A program made the translations under genes and the position numbers. Shown piece by piece: positions 1 through 8,046 of a stretch of 64,000 nucleotides of DNA (position 1 is its first letter; every line of letters starts with the position of its first letter). This DNA comes from Hyphomicrobiales bacterium. Lineage in GTDB: Bacteria; Pseudomonadota; Alphaproteobacteria; Rhizobiales; Xanthobacteraceae. The notes under the pieces were generated by a model. That model ran no database searches. It was not told where the DNA came from and was given only the letters and a program-made list of their open reading frames with translations. Where the stretch lies: assembly GCA_017305665.1 (NCBI GenBank), contig JAFKKH010000024.1, positions 1 to 64,000 on the forward strand, read 5' to 3'.

Positions 1-1400
1 GCCGCGAACTTGCATCCGGCATTTCCCGTGCAGGCCACGAGACCGGCGCGAACATGCGAGGCCTTCACCGCAAGGCCGAGTTGTTCGATCGCGGCGGTCG
101 CCAGCGCAACGTTGGCGTCCGGAACACCTGATATCAAAAGGTTCTGCCAGACGGTGAAGCGGATATCGCCGTCGCCGAGATCACCGGAGATTTTCGCCAG
201 TCCGCGCATCTGCTCGCAGGTCAGCTTGCCGACCGGCAACACGACGCCGATCCAGTTCAGACCGGGCTGCTTCTGCGGGTGAACGCCGATATGTGCCATG
301 CGGTCGAACGCGGGACGATTGGCGATCGCGTCCGCCGGAACGCGTGTCAGCGCAAAACCCAGCTTTTCCTCCACGGCGCGCATGAAGGTTTCCATCCCCA
401 TGCGGTCGAGCACATATTTGAGGCGGGCCTTCAGACGATTGGTCCGATCGCCGGTTTCGATGAAGACGCGAACGATGGCGTCGGCCACTTTGGTCGCATC
501 GGCCGGCCGGACGATGACGCCGGTATCTGTGGCAAAATCCTTGTGGCCGGTGATGCCGCCAAGGCCAAGCCGGAACCAGATGCCGGGCTCGGGACCAAAA
601 CCCTCCTTCACATCGACTGCCGCGAAGGCGATGTCGTTGGTATCCTCGAGGACGGCGATCCTGCCCGCGCCATCGAACGCAACATTGAACTTGCGCGGCA
701 GACCGGTCAACGAGCGATCGTTGAGAATGTGGTAGTGCCACTCGCGCGCATGCGCGCGGGTATCGATCAATTCCTGCGGGTCGATCCCGGCCGTCGGCGT
801 GCCCGTGACGTTGCGGATGTTGTCGGCTCCCGATCCGCGCGAGCACAAGCCGATGTCCTGAATGCCCTCGACAAAGGCGACGGTGTCTTTCGGCTGGATT
901 TCACGGACCTGGATGTTGGCGCGCGTGGTGACGTGGGCGTAGCCGCCGCAAAAGCGTTCCGCGAGGTCGGCGACACCCGCGAGCTGCCAATGCTTCAGGA
1001 TGCCGTTCGGAATGCGCAGACGGCTCATATAGGAATCTTGCGCCGGCGCGACATAGAACAGGCCGTAGTAGCGCCAGCGAAAGTTGTCCGCCGGCGGCGG
1101 CGGCGAATTGTTCGCCGCCTGCTCCTTCAATCGCTCATAGGCATCGAACGGATGCTGCTCGCGTTTGAACTTCTCCGGATCGGACAACTTCTTGCCTTCG
1201 CGCAGCACGCGCGTCTGCGCCTTGAGGCCCGCGGCATCCGGACCGATCGGCTCCGGATCGGCACCGGGAGTCACGGGGGCGTTTCCGCCGCCCGCGGGCC
1301 CGGGCGCGCGCCCTACCCGCCCAACCTGAAGGCCCGACATGAAGCCTTCGAGGTAGCGCTTCTGCTCGTCGCTGAACTCAGCGTTCGGTGTATCCAGCAT
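1..1400 (-). CDS. nirA: NirA-family ferredoxin-type nitrite/sulfite reductase (C-terminus off the left edge)
   Basis: This is a siroheme and 4Fe-4S enzyme of the assimilatory nitrite/sulfite reductase family, expected to reduce nitrite to ammonium in the cytoplasm. Reading down from the ATG at 1400 gives an open frame of 466 codons that starts MLDTPNAEFSDEQKRYLEGF and runs off position 1. It contains the family signatures FRWRYYGLFYV, TTRANIQVREIQ, GSGADNIRNVTGTP and GLGGITGHKDFA. Just before the edge is CTGNAGCKFA, the first half of the cysteine cluster that binds the 4Fe-4S centre and siroheme. The gene lies 13 bp behind the FNT transporter gene and so is the second gene of an uptake-plus-reduction operon. 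The remaining C-terminal part lies outside the window. A sulfite reductase is the alternative; the transporter neighbour favours nitrite. Confidence 0.88.
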   Translation of the reverse strand, partial: MLDTPNAEFSDEQKRYLEGFMSGLQVGRVGRAPGPAGGGNAPVTPGADPEPIGPDAAGLKAQTRVLREGKKLSDPEKFKREQHPFDAYERLKEQAANNSPPPPADNFRWRYYGLFYVAPAQDSYMSRLRIPNGILKHWQLAGVADLAERFCGGYAHVTTRANIQVREIQPKDTVAFVEGIQDIGLCSRGSGADNIRNVTGTPTAGIDPQELIDTRAHAREWHYHILNDRSLTGLPRKFNVAFDGAGRIAVLEDTNDIAFAAVDVKEGFGPEPGIWFRLGLGGITGHKDFATDTGVIVRPADATKVADAIVRVFIETGDRTNRLKARLKYVLDRMGMETFMRAVEEKLGFALTRVPADAIANRPAFDRMAHIGVHPQKQPGLNWIGVVLPVGKLTCEQMRGLAKISGDLGDGDIRFTVWQNLLISGVPDANVALATAAIEQLGLAVKASHVRAGLVACTGNAGCKFA

Positions 1401-1413
1401 GAGACCGCCGCCG

Positions 1414-2247
1414 CTATTCAGCCGGAACCTGCGGCGCGACCGACGACATCGGCGCCATCTGCTTGGCCGGCTTGTAAGTCGCGTAAAGTGCGATCCCGGT
1501 GAACAGTGCACCGCCGACGATATTGCCGAGCGTGACCGGAATCTGGTTCCACACCCACCAGTCGTAGACGCTGATCTTGGCGCCGAGCAGCATGCCCGTT
1601 GGGATCACGAACATGTTGACCACGGCGTGCTCGAACCCGAGCGCGAAGAAAAGGAAGATCGGCAGCCAGATCGCGGCGATCTTGCCAACCGTCGACGACG
1701 AGGTCATGCCCATCACGACGCCAAGGCACACCAGCCAGTTGCAGAGCATGGCCTTGACGAACACGCTGACCATGCCGGCCATACCCAACGCTTCATTGGC
1801 GACGGTCTTGGCTTCGGCGACCGCGATGATGCGAGCCGCGACGCCTGTTGGCGCCGATGTGCCCATGTTGGTGAGCGCGATCGCAATCAGAACACCGAAG
1901 GCAATGCTGCCGAGGAGATTGCCCAGAAACACCCAGGACCAGTTGGCGATGATCGCGCTCCAGGTCGCCTTGCCTTCGAGGCGCGCCAGCGGCAGCAAAC
2001 CGAAGCTGCCGGTCACGAGTTCGAGGCCGAGCACGACGATCATCACGAGGCTGACCGGAAATACCAGTGCGCCAACGAATGGTTGTCCGGATGTCATTGC
2101 GGTGCCGAACGCGAGCACCGTGGCCGCGCCGAGCAGCGCGCCGGATAGCACGCCGCGGATCAGGAGGTCGCGCGGGGAGAGCGACAGCTTCTTTAGGCTG
2201 GCATCCACCATCGCGGTGACGACATCGGCAGGCTTCACGTAATCCAT
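1414..2247 (-). CDS. nirC: Formate/nitrite transporter family channel (NirC-like)
   Basis: This is an inner-membrane FNT-family channel of about 277 residues with the usual six hydrophobic segments, likely importing nitrite for the reductase encoded just downstream. Family-typical stretches are GALLGAATVLAFGTA, FVGALVFPVSLVMIV, ELVTGSFGLLPLA, NWSWVFLGNLLGS and NMFVIPTGMLLGA. The open frame extends upstream to 2379, but the ATG at 2247 is preferred: GGAG lies seven bases before it and the family N-terminus (MDYVKPADVV) begins here. FNT proteins carry formate, nitrite or other small anions; nitrite is inferred from the nirA neighbour only. Confidence 0.9.
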   Translation of the reverse strand: MDYVKPADVVTAMVDASLKKLSLSPRDLLIRGVLSGALLGAATVLAFGTAMTSGQPFVGALVFPVSLVMIVVLGLELVTGSFGLLPLARLEGKATWSAIIANWSWVFLGNLLGSIAFGVLIAIALTNMGTSAPTGVAARIIAVAEAKTVANEALGMAGMVSVFVKAMLCNWLVCLGVVMGMTSSSTVGKIAAIWLPIFLFFALGFEHAVVNMFVIPTGMLLGAKISVYDWWVWNQIPVTLGNIVGGALFTGIALYATYKPAKQMAPMSSVAPQVPAE

Positions 2248-2352
2248 ATCGGGCTCCAGCGGCTGTGCCTTGATGCGGCGATTGTTGGGAACGGGATCCG
2301 CGATGATTCCTTCGCGGATGAGCCAACTCGTCCCCGGCCGACGGCAGGCTCC
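2248..2352 (-). promoter_or_regulatory. Structured 5' leader of the nirC-nirA operon
   Basis: If transcription starts about 12 bases after the sigma-54-like element, the mRNA has a leader of roughly 105 bases. It contains a perfect 8-bp hairpin (ATCCGCGA / TCGCGGAT, loop AGGAATCA, about 2296-2319). Before it is a longer imperfect hairpin closed by GAGCC / GGCTC (about 2320-2350). Two tandem hairpins in a nitrite-assimilation leader recall NasT/ANTAR antitermination targets, but the loops are not clear hexaloops of that consensus and no U-tract follows. Assignment is tentative. Confidence 0.3.
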
Positions 2353-2361
2353 CTCATGCCT

Positions 2362-2379
2362 ATTCAAACTTTGTGCCAA
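2362..2379 (-). promoter_or_regulatory. Sigma-54 (-24/-12) type promoter for nirC-nirA
   Basis: The minus strand reads TTGGCACAAAGTTTGAAT. It matches the -24 box TGGCAC exactly and the -12 box TTGC except that GA replaces GC, with the correct 12-base offset between GG and the -12 G. RpoN/NtrC control is the usual regime for nitrite assimilation in these bacteria. The rest of the intergenic stretch, 2380-2616, is markedly AT-rich for this genome and must also hold the rimO promoter; I see no clear NtrC dyad or sigma-70 box in it. Confidence 0.5.
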
Positions 2380-2616
2380 TGCAGCAAAAGTTGAGATATA
2401 TTTGTTATTTCAGTATATTATATGCGCTGCACCGCAGTATTCACGAACCACCTGGATCAGGCGTTGCTGCTAGATTGAAAAGCAGTAGATCAATAAATAG
2501 GCAAAATACTTTCCGATTAATAATTAGGCATTTCAGCCGGTCCGCTGGAGCGGCTCGCAACTTGTAATTCCCGAGGATCAAGGCTAGCTGCAGCCTGCTC
2601 AACCGGACAATTCGAT

Positions 2617-3942
2617 ATGAACCAGGCCGCCGCGCCAAAAGTCAGCTTTGTTTCGCTGGGATGCCCCAAGGCGCTGGTGGACTCCGAACGCATCATCACG
2701 CGGCTGCGCGCCGAGGGTTATGAACTCGCACGCAAGCACGACGGCGCCGATCTCGTCATCGTCAACACCTGCGGTTTCCTCGACAGCGCCAAGCAGGAGT
2801 CGCTCGGCGCCATCGGCGAAGCCATGGCCGTCAACGGCAAGGTGGTCGTCACCGGCTGCATGGGTGCGGAGCCCGAGCAGATCGAGAAGGCCTATCCCGG
2901 CGTGCTCTCGATCACCGGGCCGCAGCAATATGAAAGCGTGCTCGAGGCGGTACATCGCGCCATCCCGCCGCTGCACAACCCACACCTCGATCTGGTGCCG
3001 CCACAGGGCATCAAGCTCACGCCGCGCCACTACGCGTATCTGAAGATTTCCGAAGGCTGCAACAACCGCTGCACCTTCTGCATCATCCCGAAGCTGCGCG
3101 GTGATCTGGTGTCGCGCCCCGCGAACGACGTGCTGCGCGAGGCGGAGAAGCTGGTCGCGGCGGGCGTCAAGGAATTGATGGTGATATCGCAGGACACCTC
3201 GGCCTACGGCGTCGATATCAAATACGCAGCGAGCCCGTGGAAAGACCGCGAGGTGCGCGCCAAGTTTCTCGACCTCGCCCGCGAACTCGGTGAATTCGGT
3301 GCGTGGGTGCGCCTGCAATACGTCTATCCCTATCCTCACGTCGACGAGGTCATCGGCCTGATGACCGAAGGCAAGGTGCTGCCCTACCTCGACATTCCGT
3401 TCCAGCACGCGAGCCCCGACGTGCTGAAGCAGATGCGGCGGCCAGCGGCGCAGGACAAGACGCTCGCGCGCATCAAGATGTGGCGCGAGCAATGTCCGGA
3501 TCTGACGCTGCGCTCGACCTTCATCGTTGGCTTTCCGGGAGAGACTGAATCCGACTTCCAGTATCTTCTCGACTGGCTCGACGAGGCCGAGATCGATCGC
3601 GTCGGCTGCTTCAAGTACGAGCCGGTCGCAGGCGCAACGTCGAACGCGCTCGACAATCCCGTCGATGAGGCGGTCAAGACCGAGCGCTGGAATGCACTGA
3701 TGGCGCGGCAGCAAAAAATCTCGGCACGCCGCCTGAAGCGCAAGGTTGGCACCCGCCAGCAGGTCATCATCGACGAGGTCGGTCCCAGCGTCGCCAAAGG
3801 CCGCTCCAAGGCCGACGCACCCCAGATCGACGGCGCCGTCTATGTCGCAAGCCGCCGGCCCCTGAAGGTCGGCGAGATCGTCAGCGTCAAGATCGAGCGC
3901 TCGGACGACTATGACCTGCACGGCACCGCCGCCGGGTTCTAA
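2617..3942 (+). CDS. rimO: Ribosomal protein uS12 methylthiotransferase RimO
   Basis: This radical-SAM enzyme adds a methylthio group to the conserved aspartate of ribosomal protein uS12. The 441-residue length is normal. The N-terminal MTTase domain carries the three cluster cysteines Cys16 (SLGCPKA), Cys52 (NTCGF) and Cys81 (TGCMG). The radical-SAM domain has the CxxxCxxC motif at Cys148, Cys152 and Cys155 ([11 protein letters not shown]), followed by PKLRGD. A TRAM-type C-terminus ends in [17 protein letters not shown]. The [12 protein letters not shown] start and CIIPKLRG separate RimO from the tRNA enzyme MiaB. The gene is monocistronic by appearance. Confidence 0.95.
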   Translation: MNQAAAPKVSFVSLGCPKALVDSERIITRLRAEGYELARKHDGADLVIVNTCGFLDSAKQESLGAIGEAMAVNGKVVVTGCMGAEPEQIEKAYPGVLSITGPQQYESVLEAVHRAIPPLHNPHLDLVPPQGIKLTPRHYAYLKISEGCNNRCTFCIIPKLRGDLVSRPANDVLREAEKLVAAGVKELMVISQDTSAYGVDIKYAASPWKDREVRAKFLDLARELGEFGAWVRLQYVYPYPHVDEVIGLMTEGKVLPYLDIPFQHASPDVLKQMRRPAAQDKTLARIKMWREQCPDLTLRSTFIVGFPGETESDFQYLLDWLDEAEIDRVGCFKYEPVAGATSNALDNPVDEAVKTERWNALMARQQKISARRLKRKVGTRQQVIIDEVGPSVAKGRSKADAPQIDGAVYVASRRPLKVGEIVSVKIERSDDYDLHGTAAGF

Positions 3943-3966
3943 CACGCGCCCTTGACAGCGCCGGGG

Positions 3967-4077
3967 ATGCGGATGTATTCGCGCATCATGTCGTTCAACC
4001 GGACCCACCGCCGCACCTGCCTCCGTCGTCGCTCGTTCGACGATGATGGGTCGCGCCGTGTCCGACGACGAAGCTGA
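3967..4077 (+). promoter_or_regulatory. Arg-rich 36-codon leader ORF ahead of argD (candidate attenuator)
   Basis: A short open frame of 36 codons starts at ATG 3967 (or ATG 3973, with GGGG eight bases upstream) and ends with TGA at 4075-4077. Thirteen of its 36 codons encode arginine, including an Arg-Arg-Arg run at codons 20-22 and five more near the end. A TTGACA box lies just upstream (about 3952) and a strong intrinsic terminator begins 27 bases after the stop codon, 36 bases before the argD start. The repeats CGTCGTCG (about 4024) and CGACGACG (about 4063) can pair within the leader. This is the layout of a transcription attenuator sensing charged tRNA-Arg. High-GC DNA often yields Arg-rich spurious frames, so confidence is limited. 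Confidence 0.35.
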
Positions 4078-4103
4078 ACAGATCACTCAGCAACAGTTTT
4101 CGA

Positions 4104-4140
4104 GAAGGCCGCACCCGCAACGTGCGGCCTTCTTGCGTTT
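4104..4140 (+). terminator. Intrinsic terminator between rimO and argD
   Basis: A perfect 11-bp stem GAAGGCCGCAC / GTGCGGCCTTC with a 7-base loop is followed by TTGCGTTTT. It could end rimO transcription. Only 35 bases separate it from the argD start codon, leaving almost no room for an argD promoter beyond it, so argD transcripts probably pass through it. Confidence 0.8.
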
Positions 4141-4175
4141 TGGCCTGCATTTCCCCTCACCCGCTGGAGACTGAC

Positions 4176-5372
4176 ATGACGATCGCAACCCTTCCGTTCG
4201 ATGCGCTGATGGATATCACGGCACGGCCGCCCAACGTGTTCGTCCGCGGCGAAGGCTCCTGGCTGTGGGACCACACGGGCAAGCGCTATCTCGATTTCGT
4301 GCAGGGCTGGGCCGTCAACTGCCTCGGGCATTCCCCGCGTGCCCTCGCCGAGGCGCTCGCAACGCAAGCCGCCAAGCTCGTGACGCCGAGCCCGGCGTTT
4401 TACAACGAGCCGAGCATGAAGCTTGCGGCGGCGCTGGCGGCCCAAAGCTGCTTCGATCAGGTGTTCTTCACCAACTCTGGCGCCGAAGCCAACGAAGGCG
4501 CGATCAAGCTCGCGCGCAAATACGGCAGCCTGCATCGCAATGGCGCCTACGAGATCATCACATTCGATGGCGGCTTCCACGGCCGTACGCTCGCCACCAT
4601 GTCGGCGTCGGGCAAGAAGGCGTTCGAGCCGCTGTTCGAACCGAAAGTGCCCGGTTTCCCAAAAGCCAAACTCAACGACATCGAGTCAGTCAAGGCGCTG
4701 ATCGGCACCAACACCATCGCCGTGATGCTGGAGCCGATCCAGGGCGAGGCTGGGGTCTGGCCAGCCACCCTGGAATTCCTGCGCGATCTGCGGGCGCTCA
4801 CCAGCGAACGCGGCTTGCTGCTGATCGTCGACGAGATCCAGACCGGCATGGGCCGGACCGGAAAATTGTTCGACTATGAAAACGCCGACATCGCGCCCGA
4901 CATCATGACGCTCGGCAAGGGCATTGGCGGCGGCGTGCCGCTCGGCGCCCTGCTCGCGACTGATGCGGCATCGTGCTTCGCGCACGGCGATCAAGGGGGC
5001 ACCTACAACGGCAATCCCCTGATGTGCGCAGCAGGGCTGGCGATCATCGACCAGGTCGGTCAGCCGGACTTTCTGAAGGCCGTCACAGAGAACGGCCTGT
5101 TTTTGGAAAGTGAACTGCAGCGCGTCTCAGCCCGGCATGGCCTTGGCGCGATCCGCGGTCGCGGGCTGTTGCTGGCGCTCGACCTCAAGCGGCCGATCGC
5201 ACCGGCGATCGTCGCGACCGCACTTGAGGACGGCTTGCTGCTCAATGCGCCGCGGCCGGACAGCTTGCGGTTCATGCCGGCTCTCAATGTCAGCCGCGAC
5301 GAGATCGTCGAGATGGCCGCAATGCTCGACGCCATTCTCGGCAAGATCGGCGCGGCACGCTGCGTCGGATGA
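4176..5372 (+). CDS. argD: Acetylornithine transaminase (class III PLP aminotransferase)
   Basis: This PLP enzyme (398 residues) is predicted to convert N-acetylglutamate semialdehyde to N-acetylornithine in arginine synthesis. Family signatures are [57 protein letters not shown] (with the cofactor-ring Asp) and [14 protein letters not shown] with the Schiff-base lysine. The start [17 protein letters not shown] and [14 protein letters not shown] resemble beta-proteobacterial ArgD more than the usual rhizobial ArgD paired with argF; this is from memory of the families. The ATG at 4176 is chosen because TGGAGA precedes it by six bases. Related class III enzymes (succinylornithine, 4-aminobutyrate aminotransferases) are alternatives. 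Confidence 0.8.
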   Translation: MTIATLPFDALMDITARPPNVFVRGEGSWLWDHTGKRYLDFVQGWAVNCLGHSPRALAEALATQAAKLVTPSPAFYNEPSMKLAAALAAQSCFDQVFFTNSGAEANEGAIKLARKYGSLHRNGAYEIITFDGGFHGRTLATMSASGKKAFEPLFEPKVPGFPKAKLNDIESVKALIGTNTIAVMLEPIQGEAGVWPATLEFLRDLRALTSERGLLLIVDEIQTGMGRTGKLFDYENADIAPDIMTLGKGIGGGVPLGALLATDAASCFAHGDQGGTYNGNPLMCAAGLAIIDQVGQPDFLKAVTENGLFLESELQRVSARHGLGAIRGRGLLLALDLKRPIAPAIVATALEDGLLLNAPRPDSLRFMPALNVSRDEIVEMAAMLDAILGKIGAARCVG

Positions 5373-5376
5373 CGGC

Positions 5377-6351
5377 TTACGGCTTGAGGATCGCCGCACC
5401 CGTGGTCGCACGGCTTTCAAGGTCGATGTGAGCCTTGGCGGCGTCCTTCAGCGCGTAGGCATGGTTGATCGGAACATGCAGTTTGCCGTTGATGACGGCG
5501 GCAAACAGCGTGTCCGCGCCTTCGAGCAGCTCCTTGCGGGTCGCCACGTAGTCGTTGAGTTTCGGCCGCGTCGCGAACAGCGAACCGTGATTGTTGAGCT
5601 CCGCGAGCGCGAACGGCGGCACCGGGCCGGAGGCATTGCCGAAGCTGACGAAGAGTCCGCGCGGCCTGAGGCAGGATAGCGATCCCGGGAACGTGGTCTT
5701 GCCGACGCCGTCATAGACCACATCGCACAATTCGTTGCGGCTGATCTGCTTCACCCGCGCCACGAAGTCTTCCTCGTTGTAGAGGATGACGTGGTCGCAA
5801 CCGTTGGCGAGCGCGAGCTCAGCTTTCGCCTTCGATCCGACGGTGCCGATGACGTGCGCGCCGAGCGCCTTGGCCCACTGGCATGCGATCAATCCGATTC
5901 CGCCGGCCGCGGCATGAATCAGTACGCGATGGCCGTGTTCGACCTTGAAGGTCTTGTGCAGCAGATACCAGACGGTCAGCCCTTTGAGCATCAGCACCGC
6001 GCCCTGCTCGTAGGTGATATGATCAGGCAGTTTGACCAGCTTCTCGGCCGGAATGTTGCGCTCGGTCGCGTAGCCGCCGAGGTTGTGGTAGTAGGCGACG
6101 CGATCGCCGGGATGGAAATCGGTAACGCCGGGCCCCACCGTAACGACTTCGCCCGCCGCCTCGTTGCCCACGACAAACGGCGTGGTCGGCGCCTTGTAGA
6201 GGCCGGTACGGTAGTAGACGTCGATGAAATTGAGGCCGACGGCGTGCTGCTTGATGCGGACTTCGCCATGCCCTGGTGCGGGCACGTCCACCGCCTCGTA
6301 GACCAGCGCCTCCGGGCCGCCGACCTGATGAACGCGCACTGCCTTGGTCAT
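5377..6351 (-). CDS. qor: NADPH:quinone oxidoreductase, zinc-independent MDR family
   Basis: This is a 324-residue medium-chain reductase of the QOR group, predicted to transfer electrons from NADPH to quinones in the cytosol. The N-terminal catalytic fold includes NFIDVYYRTGLY and GNEAAGEVVTVG. The Rossmann part has VLIHAAAGGIGLIACQWAK, the AxxGxxG nucleotide-binding motif of this subgroup. No catalytic or structural zinc cysteines are visible, which fits QOR and not alcohol dehydrogenase. The start has a good Shine-Dalgarno site (AGAGGAAACG-ATG). It converges on argD with a 4-bp gap. Confidence 0.9.
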   Translation of the reverse strand: MTKAVRVHQVGGPEALVYEAVDVPAPGHGEVRIKQHAVGLNFIDVYYRTGLYKAPTTPFVVGNEAAGEVVTVGPGVTDFHPGDRVAYYHNLGGYATERNIPAEKLVKLPDHITYEQGAVLMLKGLTVWYLLHKTFKVEHGHRVLIHAAAGGIGLIACQWAKALGAHVIGTVGSKAKAELALANGCDHVILYNEEDFVARVKQISRNELCDVVYDGVGKTTFPGSLSCLRPRGLFVSFGNASGPVPPFALAELNNHGSLFATRPKLNDYVATRKELLEGADTLFAAVINGKLHVPINHAYALKDAAKAHIDLESRATTGAAILKP

Positions 6352-6440
6352 CGTTTCCTCTCCACATCACCAGCGTTTCGGGAGAGCGAAAAGCATTGGA
6401 CCGGCATTGTCAACTCAGCCGCGAACTGGCTTCAAATGGC

Positions 6441-7166
6441 TCAGCGGGCAGTCTTGCTGCGGTTACGTTTGGCGAGAACGTTGAACATCTCAACCGCCGC
6501 AGAGAACGCGATGGCGAAATAGATGTAACCGCGCGGGATGTGGAAATGGAATCCGTCTGCGACCAGCGCGACGCCGATCAGCACCAGGAACGCCAGTGCC
6601 AGCATCTTGGTGGTCGGATGCTCGGCAACGAACCGCGCGACCGGCCCCGATGACACGTACATGATGATGCAGGCGATGATGACGGCGGCGATCATGATCT
6701 CGAGATCCTGCGCCATGCCGATCGCGGTGATGATGGAATCCAGCGAGAATACCATGTCGATGACGATGATCTGCACGATTACCCAGAAGAAAGCACCGGG
6801 CTTCGGCTTGGCGCCGGCCTCGGACTCGCGCGCCTCGACCTCGCCGTGAATTTCGTGAGTGGCCTTGGCGATCAGGAACAGGCCGCCGCCGGTCAAGATG
6901 ATGTCGCGCCAGGAGAAGGCAAACTCCTTCACAGTCAACACCGGCGCGGTGAGGCCTATCAACCAGACCAGAATGCTCAGCAGCAAAATCCGGAAGACCA
7001 GCGCCAGCGCCAGACCGATCTGCCGAGCGCGCGTCGCCTGATGCGGCGGGATGCGCGAGACGATCACCGACAGGAAGATGACGTTGTCGATGCCCAGCAC
7101 GATTTCGAGCGCCGTCAAGGTCAGCAGCGCGGCCCAGGCTTCCGGACTGGTGAACAATTCGATCAT
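6441..7166 (-). CDS. TerC-family integral membrane protein
   Basis: This 241-residue inner-membrane protein of the TerC/Alx superfamily is linked in other bacteria to metal-ion export or tellurite resistance. Family motifs are LEIVLGIDNVIFLSVIVSRI near the N-terminus and VIDMVFSLDSIITAIGMA in the second half; the conserved acidic residues in these helices are thought to bind the cation. About seven hydrophobic helices are present, with a charged loop at roughly residues 106-123. Its ATG overlaps the last codon of pcs (ATGA), so both are co-translated. Substrate is unknown; there is no ter cluster nearby. Confidence 0.85.
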   Translation of the reverse strand: MIELFTSPEAWAALLTLTALEIVLGIDNVIFLSVIVSRIPPHQATRARQIGLALALVFRILLLSILVWLIGLTAPVLTVKEFAFSWRDIILTGGGLFLIAKATHEIHGEVEARESEAGAKPKPGAFFWVIVQIIVIDMVFSLDSIITAIGMAQDLEIMIAAVIIACIIMYVSSGPVARFVAEHPTTKMLALAFLVLIGVALVADGFHFHIPRGYIYFAIAFSAAVEMFNVLAKRNRSKTAR

Positions 7167-7897
7167 CGATTTTCCGACCTCAGAACACGGATGACGGCGT
7201 CGCCGCAGACCACATAAAGCGCAATCGCGCTGAGCACCGCAGTCACTGGCATGGCCACGTTGAAATCCCTGATGATGGTGAGGATCGCGAGAACGGCCCA
7301 GACGGCCATCAGAAACAGGTTAAGCCCCCGCAATCGCTTCACCCGTACCGGATGCAGCACACGAACCGGAACGAACGTCAACACAATGAGCGCCGCCATC
7401 CCGAGCGTCGACAGCAACGGCGACAGCTGCAAAAGGAAAAGATAGAACGCCGCCACATTCCAGAGCGCGGGAAAGCCTCGAAAGTGATTATCGGCGGTCT
7501 TCATCCGACGGTCGGCAAAATAAAGCGCGCTCGAGATGACGATGCCAACACCCAACACCGGCGCGACGATGGGCAGCAACAGACCGCTGGCGGCAATGGC
7601 ATAGGCCGGCACGAAGACATAGGTCACGAAATCGACCACCAGGTCGAGCACGTCGCCTGACCAGTCCGGCTGCAGCGCTTCGACATTCAGCCGCCGCGCG
7701 ATCGGTCCATCCAGGCCGTCGATGATGAGCGCAAAACCGAGCCATGCGAACATCGCCGACCAATGCTCCCGCACGGCTTCCAATAGCGCCAGCAACGCAA
7801 GGCCGGCGCCCAGTGCCGTGAAGATGTGAACGGAGAAGGCGGCCGCGCGCAACGTCCGGGATGCGGGTAGCGGGTCCTGCCGGCTTGACTGGCTCAT
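7163..7897 (-). CDS. pcs: Phosphatidylcholine synthase
   Basis: This is a CDP-alcohol phosphotransferase that condenses CDP-diacylglycerol with choline to make phosphatidylcholine in the inner membrane, a pathway typical of rhizobia. The signature DGx2ARx8Gx3Dx3D is present in modified Pcs spacing as DGLDGPIARRLN followed by WSGDVLDLVVDFV. About eight hydrophobic helices follow, with FADRRMKTADNHFRGFPALW, a Pcs hallmark. The open frame extends to 7963, but the ATG at 7897 has AGGGGAG eight bases upstream and begins a natural N-terminus (MSQSSRQDP), giving 244 residues. First gene of a pcs-terC pair and divergent from the ubiH-type gene. Confidence 0.9.
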   Translation of the reverse strand: MSQSSRQDPLPASRTLRAAAFSVHIFTALGAGLALLALLEAVREHWSAMFAWLGFALIIDGLDGPIARRLNVEALQPDWSGDVLDLVVDFVTYVFVPAYAIAASGLLLPIVAPVLGVGIVISSALYFADRRMKTADNHFRGFPALWNVAAFYLFLLQLSPLLSTLGMAALIVLTFVPVRVLHPVRVKRLRGLNLFLMAVWAVLAILTIIRDFNVAMPVTAVLSAIALYVVCGDAVIRVLRSENR

Positions 7898-8046
7898 TAC
7901 TCCCCTTGCTATCAGGAATCGCGCCGTTTTGCATATCTGGCCTTGCGGCGTTCCGCCGCGCAAACCGACCGGAACACGATTGGCCGATGCCGGACTACGG
8001 GACGCGCGGGCTTGAAAATACCCCCGTGAATGCCGATTGTCGGTTC

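Noticed and set aside
279-1502. 407-codon open frame on the plus strand
   Set aside because: It is antisense to nirA, which carries clear family motifs in the minus frame; the plus frame shows only GC-rich shadow composition.
2599-4086. 495-codon open frame antisense to rimO
   Set aside because: No recognisable motifs; produced by codon bias of rimO on the other strand.
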